NCBI RefSeq assembly: GCF_000482805.1
Contig: NZ_KI519501.1
Location: 158,261 to 222,260, forward strand
Source of the DNA: Deinococcus murrayi DSM 11303
Lineage (GTDB): Bacteria; Deinococcota; Deinococci; Deinococcales; Deinococcaceae
Direction of reading: 5' to 3'
Length of the DNA: 64,000 nucleotides
Shown here: positions 30,862 to 40,801 of the stretch, in pieces
Position numbering within the stretch: the first letter of the stretch is position 1
How the letters are laid out: the number at the start of each line of letters is the position of its first letter
The notes under the pieces: model-generated
The model's input: only the letters and a program-made list of their open reading frames with translations
Database searches by the model: none
Told to the model about the DNA's origin: nothing
Program-made: the position numbers and the translations under genes

Positions 30862-31602
30862 ATGTTCATGCTTGCCCGGCGCTGGCCTCTCTCTCCAGTG
30901 GTCTGGCCTGGCTATCCCCGCAAGAACCAGGCCAGGGCGATACAGCGGGGTATGGGGGAGGTGCTGTTGCGCCTCGCCGAGTGGGGAGTGGGCACCGGGC
31001 AGAGGGGGGCCATGCTCCGCCTCCCCGACGAGCCAGACCTCGCGCTCGACGCGGCGGTTTCGCTGCTGGCTTCCGTGCAAGCCGGGGGGGGCCAGGGCCA
31101 CGAGGAACGGGTGGTCACCCTCGCCATCGCTCTGGCCCAGGCCGCTGGCCTCTCGGCCCCGCAGGTCCGGGCGGTGCGCTGGGGGGCCGCCCTGCACGAC
31201 CTCGGCAAACTGCGGGTGCCCGGCGAGCTGCTGGAAAAGGCCGGGCCACTCAGCGCCGGGGAACGGGCGCTCTTGCAGCAGCACCCGGCATGGGGGGCCG
31301 AGCTGCTCTCTCCCCTGCCGTTGCCCGCCGCTGCGGTTGCCGCCGTGCGCCACCACCACGAACGGTGGGACGGCGGCGGCTATCCCGCAGGCTTGCGCCG
31401 GGGCCGCATTCCCCTCGCGGCCCGCATCGTCGCGGTCGCGGACGTGTTTGACGCGCTGGTCAGCTCGCGGCCCTACAAGCCCGCCTGGTGCGAACGCGAG
31501 GCCGCCCGCGTGATTCTGCGGGGCGCGGGCAGCCAGTTTGACCCGCACCTCGCCCGGCTCTTTGTGAGCGAGGTGCTGGGCTTTCGCGACTTGCAGCCCT
31601 GA
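30862..31602 (+). CDS. HD-GYP domain protein, probable cyclic-di-GMP phosphodiesterase
   Basis: A 246-residue protein. The HD-GYP core runs from about residue 70: GHEERVVTLAIALA (first His), HDLGKLRVPGELL (HD pair, about 112), QHPAWGAELL, HHHERWDGGGYPAGL (the GYP motif) and ADVFDALVSSRPYKPA. All metal ligands seem present, so c-di-GMP hydrolysis is plausible. There is no recognisable sensor domain, only about 65 N-terminal residues of unclear nature. Two in-frame ATGs (30862 and 30868) follow a TACCTT box, and either could be the leaderless start. Confidence 0.87.
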   Translation: MFMLARRWPLSPVVWPGYPRKNQARAIQRGMGEVLLRLAEWGVGTGQRGAMLRLPDEPDLALDAAVSLLASVQAGGGQGHEERVVTLAIALAQAAGLSAPQVRAVRWGAALHDLGKLRVPGELLEKAGPLSAGERALLQQHPAWGAELLSPLPLPAAAVAAVRHHHERWDGGGYPAGLRRGRIPLAARIVAVADVFDALVSSRPYKPAWCEREAARVILRGAGSQFDPHLARLFVSEVLGFRDLQP

Positions 31603-31605
31603 GGC

Positions 31606-31624
31606 CCCTGGAGGCAGGGGCTTA
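31606..31624. terminator. Short hairpin between convergent HD-GYP and LptA-like genes
   Basis: GCCCCT and AGGGGC flank a 6-nt loop in the 19-bp gap. It is small but placed exactly between the two stop codons. Confidence 0.45.
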
Positions 31625-32254
31625 CTTCAGGTAGGGCGCGAAGCGCTTCAGGGTGCCCGCGTCGGGTTGGGCGGTGGCCCGCAGCAGGCGCTGGGCGCTG
31701 AAGGTCAGCAGCAGGTGGCCGCCCGTTCCCGCGCTGAGGGTCCGGCCATTGACGCTGAGCTGGGCCGGACCCGCAAGCACGGTCTGCGCGGTGCGGCCAT
31801 CGAAGGCGAGGGCGGCGGCGCTGAGGGGGGGCGTCTGCGCCCGCACCCCGCCGGACGCGCTTACGAAGCCCGTCTTCACGTTCAGGACCATCCGCTCGGC
31901 GCTCAGGCCCTTCATGCGGGCGTCGCTGTAGGTGGGGGTACCCGTCGCGGTGACCACACCGCCGCGGAGGTCATAGGTCAGGCTCGCGGCCCGCAGGGTG
32001 CCGCCCTGCTGGGTGGTCAGGGTGACTCCCTGGGCGCTGAGGCGCTCGCCGGGAAAGAGTTGCAGCCGCTCGGCGCTCAGGCGCACGCCGCCCTTGCTGT
32101 CGGTGACGGTGCCGCCCGACGGAAACTCGGTTGCGCCGGTGTCGAGGTTGAGGTGCTGCGCCCCGCGGGGGGTTACGTTCAGACCGCCAAAGGTGACGGC
32201 CCCCCCCGTGCCCAGCGTCAGGGCGGCGAGAAAAGGCAAGAGGATACGCTTCAT
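31622..32254 (-). CDS. LptA/OstA-like periplasmic protein
   Basis: A 210-residue protein with a signal peptide (MKRILLPFLAALTLGTGGAV). The rest is repeated short beta-strands of the LptA/OstA type: SKGGVRLSAERLQLFPGERLSAQGVTLTTQQGG, ATGTPTYSDARMKGLSAERMVLNVKTG. In Proteobacteria such proteins bridge lipopolysaccharide across the periplasm, but Deinococcus is not known to make LPS, so the cargo or role must differ. Family assignment rests on the strand pattern and is moderately sure. TAGGGT 6 nt before the ATG suggests a leaderless mRNA. Confidence 0.65.
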   Translation of the reverse strand: MKRILLPFLAALTLGTGGAVTFGGLNVTPRGAQHLNLDTGATEFPSGGTVTDSKGGVRLSAERLQLFPGERLSAQGVTLTTQQGGTLRAASLTYDLRGGVVTATGTPTYSDARMKGLSAERMVLNVKTGFVSASGGVRAQTPPLSAAALAFDGRTAQTVLAGPAQLSVNGRTLSAGTGGHLLLTFSAQRLLRATAQPDAGTLKRFAPYLK

Positions 32255-32367
32255 GGCCCCACCCTAGCGGCCCCCCCCTGAGCACGGTGAGCGCCCGCGT
32301 CAGACGCCCTTCAGCCTGCCGGATTCTTCATCTTTCCTCCCGGAACTGGGGGGTACACTCGGCGGCA

Positions 32368-33471
32368 GTGAAGCCCCTCTTTCCCCTCGTGCCGCTGCTG
32401 CTGCTCGCGCCCGCTGCCTCGGCGGCGCCCCGCGTGTGGGCGCACGACGGCTACACCCGCGCTGTCTTCGACCTGCCCCGCGTGACGACCGCAACCACCT
32501 CTGTCAAGGGCCAGACGGTCACCGTCAAACTCGGCCTCAGCCTGCCCGCCGCCGCAGGCAAACTCACGGTGAGAGGCCTGAGCGCCTACAGCGTCAGCGG
32601 CGATACGGTCACCCTGACCCTCACCGCGGGCTTCGCGGGGGCGCGGGTGGAGGTGCTCCCCGCCGGAGGAGGGCAACCCGCGCGGCTCGTCATCGACGCG
32701 CTGCGGGCCGGAACTCCGCCCGCGCCCGCGGCGGCCCCCAAGCCCGCCGCCGCCGTGACCCGCCCCGCGAGCACGGCCAAGGTCATGCGGCCCCGCGTGG
32801 TCCTGGACCCCGGCCACGGGGGCAACGACCCCGGCATGCAAAGCCGCTGGGTGCAGGAAGCGGCGGTCAATCTGGATGTGGCCCTGCGGGTGCGCCGCGA
32901 GCTGCAAGCGCACGGGGTGGACGTGGTCATGACCCGCGAAACGGACCGTCACCTCCACCCCAACAAGGCCCTCGACCTTGACGCCCGGTCGCGGCTCGCC
33001 AAGACCGATGAGGCCGCCGCCTTCATCAGCATCCATGTCAACGCCTCGACCAATCCGGCGGCGCACGGGGTCGAGACGTACTACTTCGGCCAGCCCATGC
33101 CGGGCCGCAGCCGCAGCCTCGCCATCCAGGAAAACGGCGGCGGCTCGATTGGTCAGCAGCTCACCCGCCAGGCCACCAACAGCGCCCAGAACCTCTTGGG
33201 TGACCTCCTCGCCCAGGCCAAGCTCTCCTTTTCGCGCCAGCTCGCCGAAAAAGTCCAGGCCAACCTCGTGCAGGCGACCGGTGCTCTCAACCGCGGCGTT
33301 CTCACCGATGCCTTTTATGTCATCCGCAACCCCACCACCCCCGCCATCCTGATTGAGATTGGCTTCGGCTCCAACCCGGTCGAGGGAGCCAAGCTCTCGC
33401 AGGAGGCCTACCGCGAGCGCATCGCGGTGGCGATTGCGCGGGCGATTCTGGACTTCCTCAACACGAGGTAG
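32368..33471 (+). CDS. N-acetylmuramoyl-L-alanine amidase (Amidase_3)
   Basis: A 367-residue exported enzyme. The start is GTG at 32368, giving a signal peptide (about 1-20); TACACT lies 9 nt upstream. Residues 20-115 resemble an AMIN-type beta domain that targets the cell wall. After a Pro/Ala linker, the zinc amidase domain shows VLDPGHGGNDPGM (His ligand, about 150), an NLDVALRVRRELQ helix, SIHVNAS (second His) and the C-terminal PAILIEIGFGSNPVE (catalytic Glu). It cleaves the bond between muramic acid and the stem peptide during cell separation. An ATG frame beginning at 32287 would place the signal peptide internally, so it is rejected. Confidence 0.9.
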   Translation: MKPLFPLVPLLLLAPAASAAPRVWAHDGYTRAVFDLPRVTTATTSVKGQTVTVKLGLSLPAAAGKLTVRGLSAYSVSGDTVTLTLTAGFAGARVEVLPAGGGQPARLVIDALRAGTPPAPAAAPKPAAAVTRPASTAKVMRPRVVLDPGHGGNDPGMQSRWVQEAAVNLDVALRVRRELQAHGVDVVMTRETDRHLHPNKALDLDARSRLAKTDEAAAFISIHVNASTNPAAHGVETYYFGQPMPGRSRSLAIQENGGGSIGQQLTRQATNSAQNLLGDLLAQAKLSFSRQLAEKVQANLVQATGALNRGVLTDAFYVIRNPTTPAILIEIGFGSNPVEGAKLSQEAYRERIAVAIARAILDFLNTR

Positions 33472-33477
33472 GGGGGG

Positions 33478-34482
33478 TCAGGCGCCCGCAAGCGGTGCGT
33501 AGGCGACCGCGCCCTCGCTGAGGGGGCTGGGGGGCCGCCCCGCCCGCAAGGCCGCCGCCCCCGCGAGCGCAATCATCGCGCCGTTGTCGGTGTTCAGGCC
33601 CTGGCCGGGAAACACCGCCCGCACCGGGCTGGCCGCGAACGCCTCCCGCAGGGCGCGGTTGGCCGCCACCCCACCCGACACGACGACCGTGTCCCGGCCA
33701 TAGGCCTGCGCCGCTCGCAGCGTCGTTTTCAGCAGGAAGTTCACTGCCGCCCGCTCGAAACCCGCCGCGAGGTCTTCGGGCTTGGCCCCGGCGCGGTGGG
33801 CGAGGAGGGCCGCCGTCTTCAGACCGCTGAAGGAGAAGTCAAAGCCTTTTTGCCCTGCCAGCGGTTCCTTGAAGGGGACGGCCTCCGGGTCGCCCCGGCG
33901 GGCCGCCTCGCTGATGGCGGGACCGCCGGGGTAGCCCAGCCCCGCAAGCCGGGCAATCTTGTCAAAGGCCTCGCCCGCCGCGTCGTCGCGGGTGGCTCCC
34001 ACGAGGACGTATTCGCCCTCACGGGGCACGTCAAAGAGGTGGGTGTGCCCGCCCGACACCACGAGCGCGAGGTAGGGGGGGGCGAGTTCCGCCTCCGACG
34101 CCGCCGCAAAGATGTGGCCCTCCAGGTGATGGGCGGCGTAAAAGGGCACGCCGAGCGCTTGCGCGAGGCCCTTGCCATACATCAGCCCGACGAGGAGCGC
34201 CCCCACCAGGCCGGGGCCAGAGGTCGCCGCGACCACGTCCACCTCCGCTCCTGTCAGCCCGGCCTCGGCGAGCGCGTCCCCGGTGACCGCATCGATGCGC
34301 TCGACGTGCTCGCGGCTGGCGAGTTCGGGCAGGACGCCGCCGTACCGCGCATGGACCGTCTGTGACCAGACCCGGTTGGCCAGCACCCGCACGCGGCCAT
34401 CGGGCGTGAGTTCGGCGACGCCCACGCCCGTGTCGTCGCAGGAAGTGTCAATACCGAGGATGCGGGTGGGGCGGGCGTTCAT
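33478..34482 (-). CDS. tsaD: tRNA N6-adenosine threonylcarbamoyltransferase TsaD
   Basis: A 334-residue protein of the Kae1/TsaD family that transfers the threonylcarbamoyl group to A37 of ANN-decoding tRNAs. Motifs are ILGIDTSCDDTGVGV at the N-terminus, YGGVLPELASREHVE, the metal-binding AAHHLEGHIFAA, LVVSGGHTHLF, AFDKIARLAGLGYPGGP and VVSGGVAANRALRE. TATCCT lies about 8 nt before the ATG at 34482 (leaderless), so it has its own promoter although it follows the barstar gene by only 25 nt. Confidence 0.95.
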   Translation of the reverse strand: MNARPTRILGIDTSCDDTGVGVAELTPDGRVRVLANRVWSQTVHARYGGVLPELASREHVERIDAVTGDALAEAGLTGAEVDVVAATSGPGLVGALLVGLMYGKGLAQALGVPFYAAHHLEGHIFAAASEAELAPPYLALVVSGGHTHLFDVPREGEYVLVGATRDDAAGEAFDKIARLAGLGYPGGPAISEAARRGDPEAVPFKEPLAGQKGFDFSFSGLKTAALLAHRAGAKPEDLAAGFERAAVNFLLKTTLRAAQAYGRDTVVVSGGVAANRALREAFAASPVRAVFPGQGLNTDNGAMIALAGAAALRAGRPPSPLSEGAVAYAPLAGA

Positions 34483-34507
34483 CGGGAGGGAGGATAGCAG
34501 GGCGGGG

Positions 34508-34903
34508 TCACCAGGCGCGGGGGTCCGACGTCGGTTCCTCCGCGAGCAGCCACAGCGAGCGCCCCTGCCGGGCGGCCTCGGCCTGCGCGTCGAGCAGCAC
34601 CGCTTCGAGTGGCGCTCCCAGCTGGCGCTGCCGAGCACGGAAATGGGCATAGTCGGTGAGCAGCAGAGCCAAGCGCTCTGGCCACACCTGCGGGTCCGTG
34701 AGCACGTCGTAAAGGGCGTCCCAGTTGCGGCCAAAGGTCTCGGAGAGGGCCAGCCCACGCAAGAAGGCCAGCATCAAGCTCTCCTTGTCGCGCACGTCAC
34801 TGAAGTCGATTTCGCGCAGGGTCACCTGATGCCCGGCGGCGAGGATGCGCGGGTCGTGGGGGGCGGTCTGGATGCCCTGGGGCGGAGCCTGAAAGACGTT
34901 CAC
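34508..34903 (-). CDS. Barstar-family ribonuclease inhibitor
   Basis: A 131-residue protein. REIDFSDVRDKESLMLAFLRGL and then FGRNWDALYDVLTD is the barstar signature (helix that plugs the RNase active site). The C-terminal part AVLLDAQAEAARQGRSLWLL corresponds to the last strand and helix. It should bind and inhibit the RNase encoded just upstream. The GTG start at 34903 overlaps the RNase stop (GTGA at 34900-34903), so inhibitor synthesis is tied to RNase synthesis. About 40 extra N-terminal residues are present compared with Bacillus barstar. Confidence 0.85.
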   Translation of the reverse strand: MNVFQAPPQGIQTAPHDPRILAAGHQVTLREIDFSDVRDKESLMLAFLRGLALSETFGRNWDALYDVLTDPQVWPERLALLLTDYAHFRARQRQLGAPLEAVLLDAQAEAARQGRSLWLLAEEPTSDPRAW

Positions 34904-35355
34904 CACGGGGCAATCCGCCGGAAGGACGAGTAATGGTCGGCAGTGTAGTAACACTCGGCGGTCGGCGGCTGACGGTCCGCGCACACGATGCGCCGCGCCC
35001 CCCGGTCAGACTCACCGGGGGTGGGCACGGTGTACTCGCGGTAGGTGCCCGGTGGCTGGCGCGGCAGCAAGCGCTCGCGGTTGCCGAACACGCTGCCGTC
35101 CTTGCGGTATGGAAAGGGACCGCCGGAGGCGATGCGCCGCAGGGTCTGGCGGCCCTCCGGGGGCAGCTCGCGGACCTCTATCCAGGACAGGCCGCTCAGG
35201 GGGTCGCGGGCAGACCGGGCGGGGGCGGGGGCGCGGGTCTGGGTGAGGCCCGGCTCTGCCGCCCCCACCTGCGGCGCGGCGGCGGGCACGTCGCACCCCC
35301 CCAGCAGGGCGGCGGCCCACAGGACTCCCCAAGGCAGCAAACGGGATAGGCTCAC
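34900..35355 (-). CDS. Guanyl-specific ribonuclease (barnase/RNase Sa family), probable lipoprotein
   Basis: A 151-residue protein. The start GTG at 35355 gives a signal peptide with the lipobox LLGGC (Cys about 21), so the enzyme is probably anchored outside the cytoplasmic membrane. Then come a 45-residue Pro/Ala linker and a microbial RNase domain very like RNase Sa: ASGGPFPYRKDG, VFGNRERLLP, YREYTV (catalytic Glu), RGARRIV (Arg) and TADHYSSF (catalytic His). It should cleave RNA after G. Its GTG overlaps the previous stop (GTGA), and its own stop overlaps the barstar start. TACACT 7 nt upstream may also give it a leaderless promoter. Confidence 0.87.
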   Translation of the reverse strand: MSLSRLLPWGVLWAAALLGGCDVPAAAPQVGAAEPGLTQTRAPAPARSARDPLSGLSWIEVRELPPEGRQTLRRIASGGPFPYRKDGSVFGNRERLLPRQPPGTYREYTVPTPGESDRGARRIVCADRQPPTAECYYTADHYSSFRRIAPW

Positions 35356-36404
35356 GCCCCGGAGTGTAGGGCAGGGCTGACCTCCGACTCCTTGAGGCTT
35401 TGCTGGGCGTTCAGCCATTCCAGCAGGCCAGGGAGGAGGTGAGCCAGGCCCTTGTAGGCGACCTGGGAGGGCGTCATCGAGCGCAGGGCGGCGGCCAGCG
35501 CCCCCGCCTGCCCCGGCGTGGCGACCGCCTCCCGCAGCGGATACAGATAGGGCCGGATGGTAAACAGCGCTCCGCGCGCTGCCGGAAAGCCGGTCAGCGT
35601 CTGCCGCTCGACCCGCACAAAGGTCCGCTCTGGGTCAAAGCGGGCCGTGGCTGCCCGGTCCTCGTCGGGGGGCGCGGCGGGATGCTGGTCGAGGCGGTCA
35701 CTCACGGCGACCCCCCAGGCGAAGCGCACGAAGGGACCACGCGAGATGACGGCCTCCAGCAGCCGCGGCGCGGTCGCGTTCATCGGCCCGCTGCCCGCGA
35801 CCGGGGCATGGACCGCCACAAAGTCTCGACCCAGCTTGTCCCGCGGGTCCCAGTGCCCCGGCGAGAGGACGTGCGCGGCGGCGAGCCAGTCGCGCCCGCC
35901 TCGCGGGTCGCGGGCCAGAACCGCGAGGTCTTCCGGGGTGTTCAGGGCGAGGAAATCCAGGGCCTGAAGGGGTGTCACCCCGGCGACGAGAGGAGCGAGC
36001 GGTGCGTCAAAACGGGTCAGCGCCTCCACACTGCCCCAGCGCAGGCCGAGGTCCGCCGACCAGCCCAGCGCCCGGTTGGTGAAGCGCTGGCCGTCCCAGG
36101 TCATCGCGCCCCCGCTCTCGGCAGCGAGGGTGCGGGCGACGAACGTGAGGGCCGCCTCCCGCAGCTCTGGCGTCAGGCCCGCCTCGCCCGCGTACGCGTG
36201 CAGGGCGCGGCGGTGCACGGTCACCTTGCTCGCGATGAAACGGGCGTACTCACGGTCGAGGGCGAAGGTGTGCTCCTCTGCTCGCCCGTCCTCCCGCCAG
36301 GGAATGGGCTGCGTCCCCAGGCGAAACAGCCCTGCCGACACGCGGTAGACGCCCTCTAAAAAGGGGCGATACGTGACCTGCGGGCCGGGGAACACGCTCT
36401 CCAT
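35352..36404 (-). CDS. DUF3445 family protein (heme-dependent oxidative N-demethylase-like)
   Basis: A 350-residue cytoplasmic protein. The C-terminal RTFVRVERQTLTGFPAARGALFTIRPYLYPL and the central SRGPFVRFAWGVAVSDRLDQ match the DUF3445 family, members of which are the alpha subunit-like part of heme-dependent oxidative N-demethylases. No partner subunits are adjacent, so the substrate is unknown. The start at 36404 lies 4 nt after the uppP stop, and its own stop overlaps the RNase start by 4 nt, so it is in the middle of a tightly coupled operon. The family call rests on memory of conserved segments and is moderately sure. Confidence 0.7.
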   Translation of the reverse strand: MESVFPGPQVTYRPFLEGVYRVSAGLFRLGTQPIPWREDGRAEEHTFALDREYARFIASKVTVHRRALHAYAGEAGLTPELREAALTFVARTLAAESGGAMTWDGQRFTNRALGWSADLGLRWGSVEALTRFDAPLAPLVAGVTPLQALDFLALNTPEDLAVLARDPRGGRDWLAAAHVLSPGHWDPRDKLGRDFVAVHAPVAGSGPMNATAPRLLEAVISRGPFVRFAWGVAVSDRLDQHPAAPPDEDRAATARFDPERTFVRVERQTLTGFPAARGALFTIRPYLYPLREAVATPGQAGALAAALRSMTPSQVAYKGLAHLLPGLLEWLNAQQSLKESEVSPALHSGA

Positions 36405-36408
36405 TGTG

Positions 36409-37218
36409 CTACAGCCGCCCGGCCCCCACGAGCAGCAGGATGACCACGCCCACCACCACCCGGTACACCGCAAAGCCCTTGAAGTTGTTCGTCGAGACGA
36501 ACTTCAGCAGCCAGCCGATGGCGAGGTAAGCCACGACAAAGGAGGTCGCCGCGCCCAGCAAGACGTTCAGGAGGCCGATTTCGCCGAAAATCACCTCGCG
36601 GTCTTGAACCAGGTTGAGCAGGGCCGCCCCGCCCAGGGTGGGCACGCCGAGGTAGAAGCTGAACTTGGTCGCGGTGGGGCGGTCGAGGCCCAGCACCATC
36701 CCGCCCAGAATCGAGCTGGCCGAGCGCGAGAAGCCCGGCCACAGCAGCGCGAGGCATTGCAGCACGCCGATAAAAAAGGAGCGCCGCACGCCGATGTGCT
36801 CAGTGCTCGACACCTGGGGCGGGGTGTGGCGGCTCTCGATAAGCCACATCAGCACGCCGCCCACAATCAGTGCCCACGCCACCACGGTCGGGTTGAAGAG
36901 GTTTGCCTGAATCAGGTCTCCGAAGAGCAGCCCCAGCACCACCGCCGGGATGGTCGCGACGAGCACGCCCGTCCAGAGCGTTTGCTGTTCGCGGTCGCGC
37001 CCGATGTGGCGAATCTTGAGGAAATCGCGCCAGTAGTACATCAGCACGCTCAGAATCGCGCCGCCCTGAATGACGACCTCGAAGGCATCCTTGACCTCCT
37101 TGCTCCAGGGGACCCCCATCAGGTTCCCGGTGAGGATGAGGTGCCCGGTCGAGCTGACCGGCAGGAACTCGGTGATGCCCTCGACGATGCCGTAGATGAT
37201 GGCGTAAAACCAGTCCAT
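36409..37218 (-). CDS. uppP: Undecaprenyl-diphosphatase UppP (BacA)
   Basis: A 269-residue membrane enzyme with about eight helices. It dephosphorylates undecaprenyl pyrophosphate to recycle the lipid carrier for cell-wall synthesis. Both catalytic motifs are present: VEGITEFLPVSSTGHLIL (Glu-rich motif, about 14-31) and LLWPGFSRSASSILGG (PGxSRS, about 160). The start MDWFYAIIYG at 37218 is the family's usual start; TAGGCT lies 10 nt upstream. It heads the minus-strand series with the DUF3445, RNase and barstar genes. Confidence 0.95.
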   Translation of the reverse strand: MDWFYAIIYGIVEGITEFLPVSSTGHLILTGNLMGVPWSKEVKDAFEVVIQGGAILSVLMYYWRDFLKIRHIGRDREQQTLWTGVLVATIPAVVLGLLFGDLIQANLFNPTVVAWALIVGGVLMWLIESRHTPPQVSSTEHIGVRRSFFIGVLQCLALLWPGFSRSASSILGGMVLGLDRPTATKFSFYLGVPTLGGAALLNLVQDREVIFGEIGLLNVLLGAATSFVVAYLAIGWLLKFVSTNNFKGFAVYRVVVGVVILLLVGAGRL

Positions 37219-37339
37219 GTCGGGGCGGAGCCTAACACCTGCGGCGGGGGCGGGCGCGTCCGCCGAAAGTCGCCCGCCCCCGCTCAGCACTCTCAGCACT
37301 TGAGCGAACCGAGCGGCCCCACGCGCTTTCCACTTCTGC

Positions 37340-37478
37340 TACACTTCCCGTTTGGGTGCCCCCGTGACCCTTGCCCGCACGCGCTGGAACGTCGCGTCCG
37401 GGTCTGGCCGCAAGACCGTCACTCAGGAAGGCTGGCACGAGGAAGGCAAACTGTTCCCACCAACGTTCAGGAGTCCCC
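37340..37478 (+). promoter_or_regulatory. rpsB promoter and 130-nt leader
   Basis: TACACT at 37340-37345 is a probable -10 box, leaving a leader of about 130 nt, unusual in this window where many genes seem leaderless. A hairpin (GGTCT/AGACC around 37401-37417) and an AGGAG before the ATG are visible. A long leader fits autogenous control by ribosomal protein S2, which is inference. Confidence 0.45.
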
Positions 37479-38276
<798 letters not shown>

Positions 38277-38301
38277 GCCAGCAGGGCCACTCGGCACATT
38301 C

Positions 38302-38333
38302 GGGGGCGTCCGGCACAGGTTCGGTGCGCCCCC
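38302..38333 (+). promoter_or_regulatory. Stem-loop between rpsB and tsf
   Basis: GGGGGCG at 38302-38308 pairs with CGCCCCC at 38327-38333, with GCAC/GTGC inside. It could attenuate tsf or protect the rpsB mRNA. There is no U-run. Confidence 0.45.
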
Positions 38334-38367
38334 ACTGTTCAGCAATCATCCACTCTCAGGAGGGACC

Positions 38368-39178
<811 letters not shown>

Positions 39179-39186
39179 AGGAAAAG

Positions 39187-39217
39187 GGGGGCGGCGAACA
39201 CAGCCGCCCTTCTTCTG
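39187..39217 (+). terminator. Intrinsic terminator after tsf
   Basis: GGGCGGC at 39189-39195 pairs with GCCGCCC at 39203-39209, followed by TTCTTCT. It marks the end of the rpsB-tsf unit. Confidence 0.7.
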
Positions 39218-39267
39218 CACCCTCCCCTCCCCCCTTTCTGGCCGCCCCTGCTTGTTTTTTCTCCCGA

Positions 39268-39304
39268 CGCCCAGCGGCCCTCCCCCGGCCCGGCTGGGCG
39301 TTTT
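39268..39304 (+). terminator. Second hairpin upstream of pyrH
   Basis: CGCCCAGC at 39268-39275 pairs with GCTGGGCG at 39293-39300, followed by TTTT. A second terminator directly before pyrH could be readthrough control or an attenuator for pyrH-frr. Confidence 0.6.
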
Positions 39305-39322
39305 GCTGGATTCCCCTTCTGA

Positions 39323-40039
<717 letters not shown>

Positions 40040-40040
40040 T

Positions 40041-40114
40041 GACGTGTGGCCTGTGGCATGGAGAAGGCCAGGGGCATTGGCTCAGGCTTTTGGCAAGCCA
40101 CACGCCACACGCCG
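40041..40114. repeat. Intergenic palindromic element, GTGGC-word family (pyrH-frr)
   Basis: GTGTGGCCTGTGGCATGG on the left and CAAGCCACACGCCACACG on the right form an imperfect inverted repeat around a GC-rich loop. Confidence 0.65.
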
Positions 40115-40155
40115 CGCACCCGCCCGGTACAATCCCCCGCAAAGGAGACTTCCTC

Positions 40156-40707
40156 ATGGCAGATATGAAAGCTATCCAGGCCGACGCCCGCGAGCGCATG
40201 GGCAAGGCCATCGAGGCGCTGGAAAACAACCTCTCGGTGCTGCGCACGGGCCGCGCCAATCCTGGCATCCTCAAAAAGGTCATGGTGGACTACTACGGCT
40301 CGACCATGCCCATCGACCAGGTGGCGAGCATCACCGCCCCCGACGCCCGCACGCTGGTGATTACCCCCTGGGACCGGGGGGCCTTGAACCCCATCGAAAA
40401 GGCGATTCGCGATAGTGACCTGGGTCTGAACCCCAACAACAAAGGAGACGCCATCTTTATCAGTCTGCCCATGCTGACCGAAGAGCGGCGCAAGGAACTG
40501 GTCAAGAACGCCCGCAGCTACGCCGAAGAAGCCCGCGTCGCGGTGCGCAATGTTCGCAAACACGCGCTCGACGAAGTCAAGAAGCTGGAGGGTATCGGTG
40601 ACGACGACATCAAGCGCGGCGAGGCCGAGATTCAAAAGATTACCGACGAGTTCATCGCGCGGGTGGACAGCACCTTCCAGAAGAAGGAGCAGGAAATCCT
40701 AGGGTGA
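40156..40707 (+). CDS. frr: Ribosome recycling factor
   Basis: A 183-residue protein that splits post-termination ribosomes with EF-G. The invariant segments [43 protein letters not shown] and the C-terminal long helix with [23 protein letters not shown] are present. AAAGGAG lies 8-10 nt before the ATG. It is flanked by two GTGGC-family palindromes. Confidence 0.97.
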   Translation: MADMKAIQADARERMGKAIEALENNLSVLRTGRANPGILKKVMVDYYGSTMPIDQVASITAPDARTLVITPWDRGALNPIEKAIRDSDLGLNPNNKGDAIFISLPMLTEERRKELVKNARSYAEEARVAVRNVRKHALDEVKKLEGIGDDDIKRGEAEIQKITDEFIARVDSTFQKKEQEILG

Positions 40708-40710
40708 GCG

Positions 40711-40778
40711 GCGTGTGGCATGTGGCGTGTGGCGCGTGGAAGCGCACTGAAGACCTTCCGCAAGCCACAAGCCACGGG
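40711..40778. repeat. Intergenic palindromic element, GTGGC-word family (frr-cdsA)
   Basis: GTGTGGCATGTGGCGTGTGG (left) and CAAGCCACAAGCCACGGG (right). Same words as the element at 40041. Confidence 0.65.
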
Positions 40779-40801
40779 CAGCGGGCCAGTCAGGGATACC
40801 C

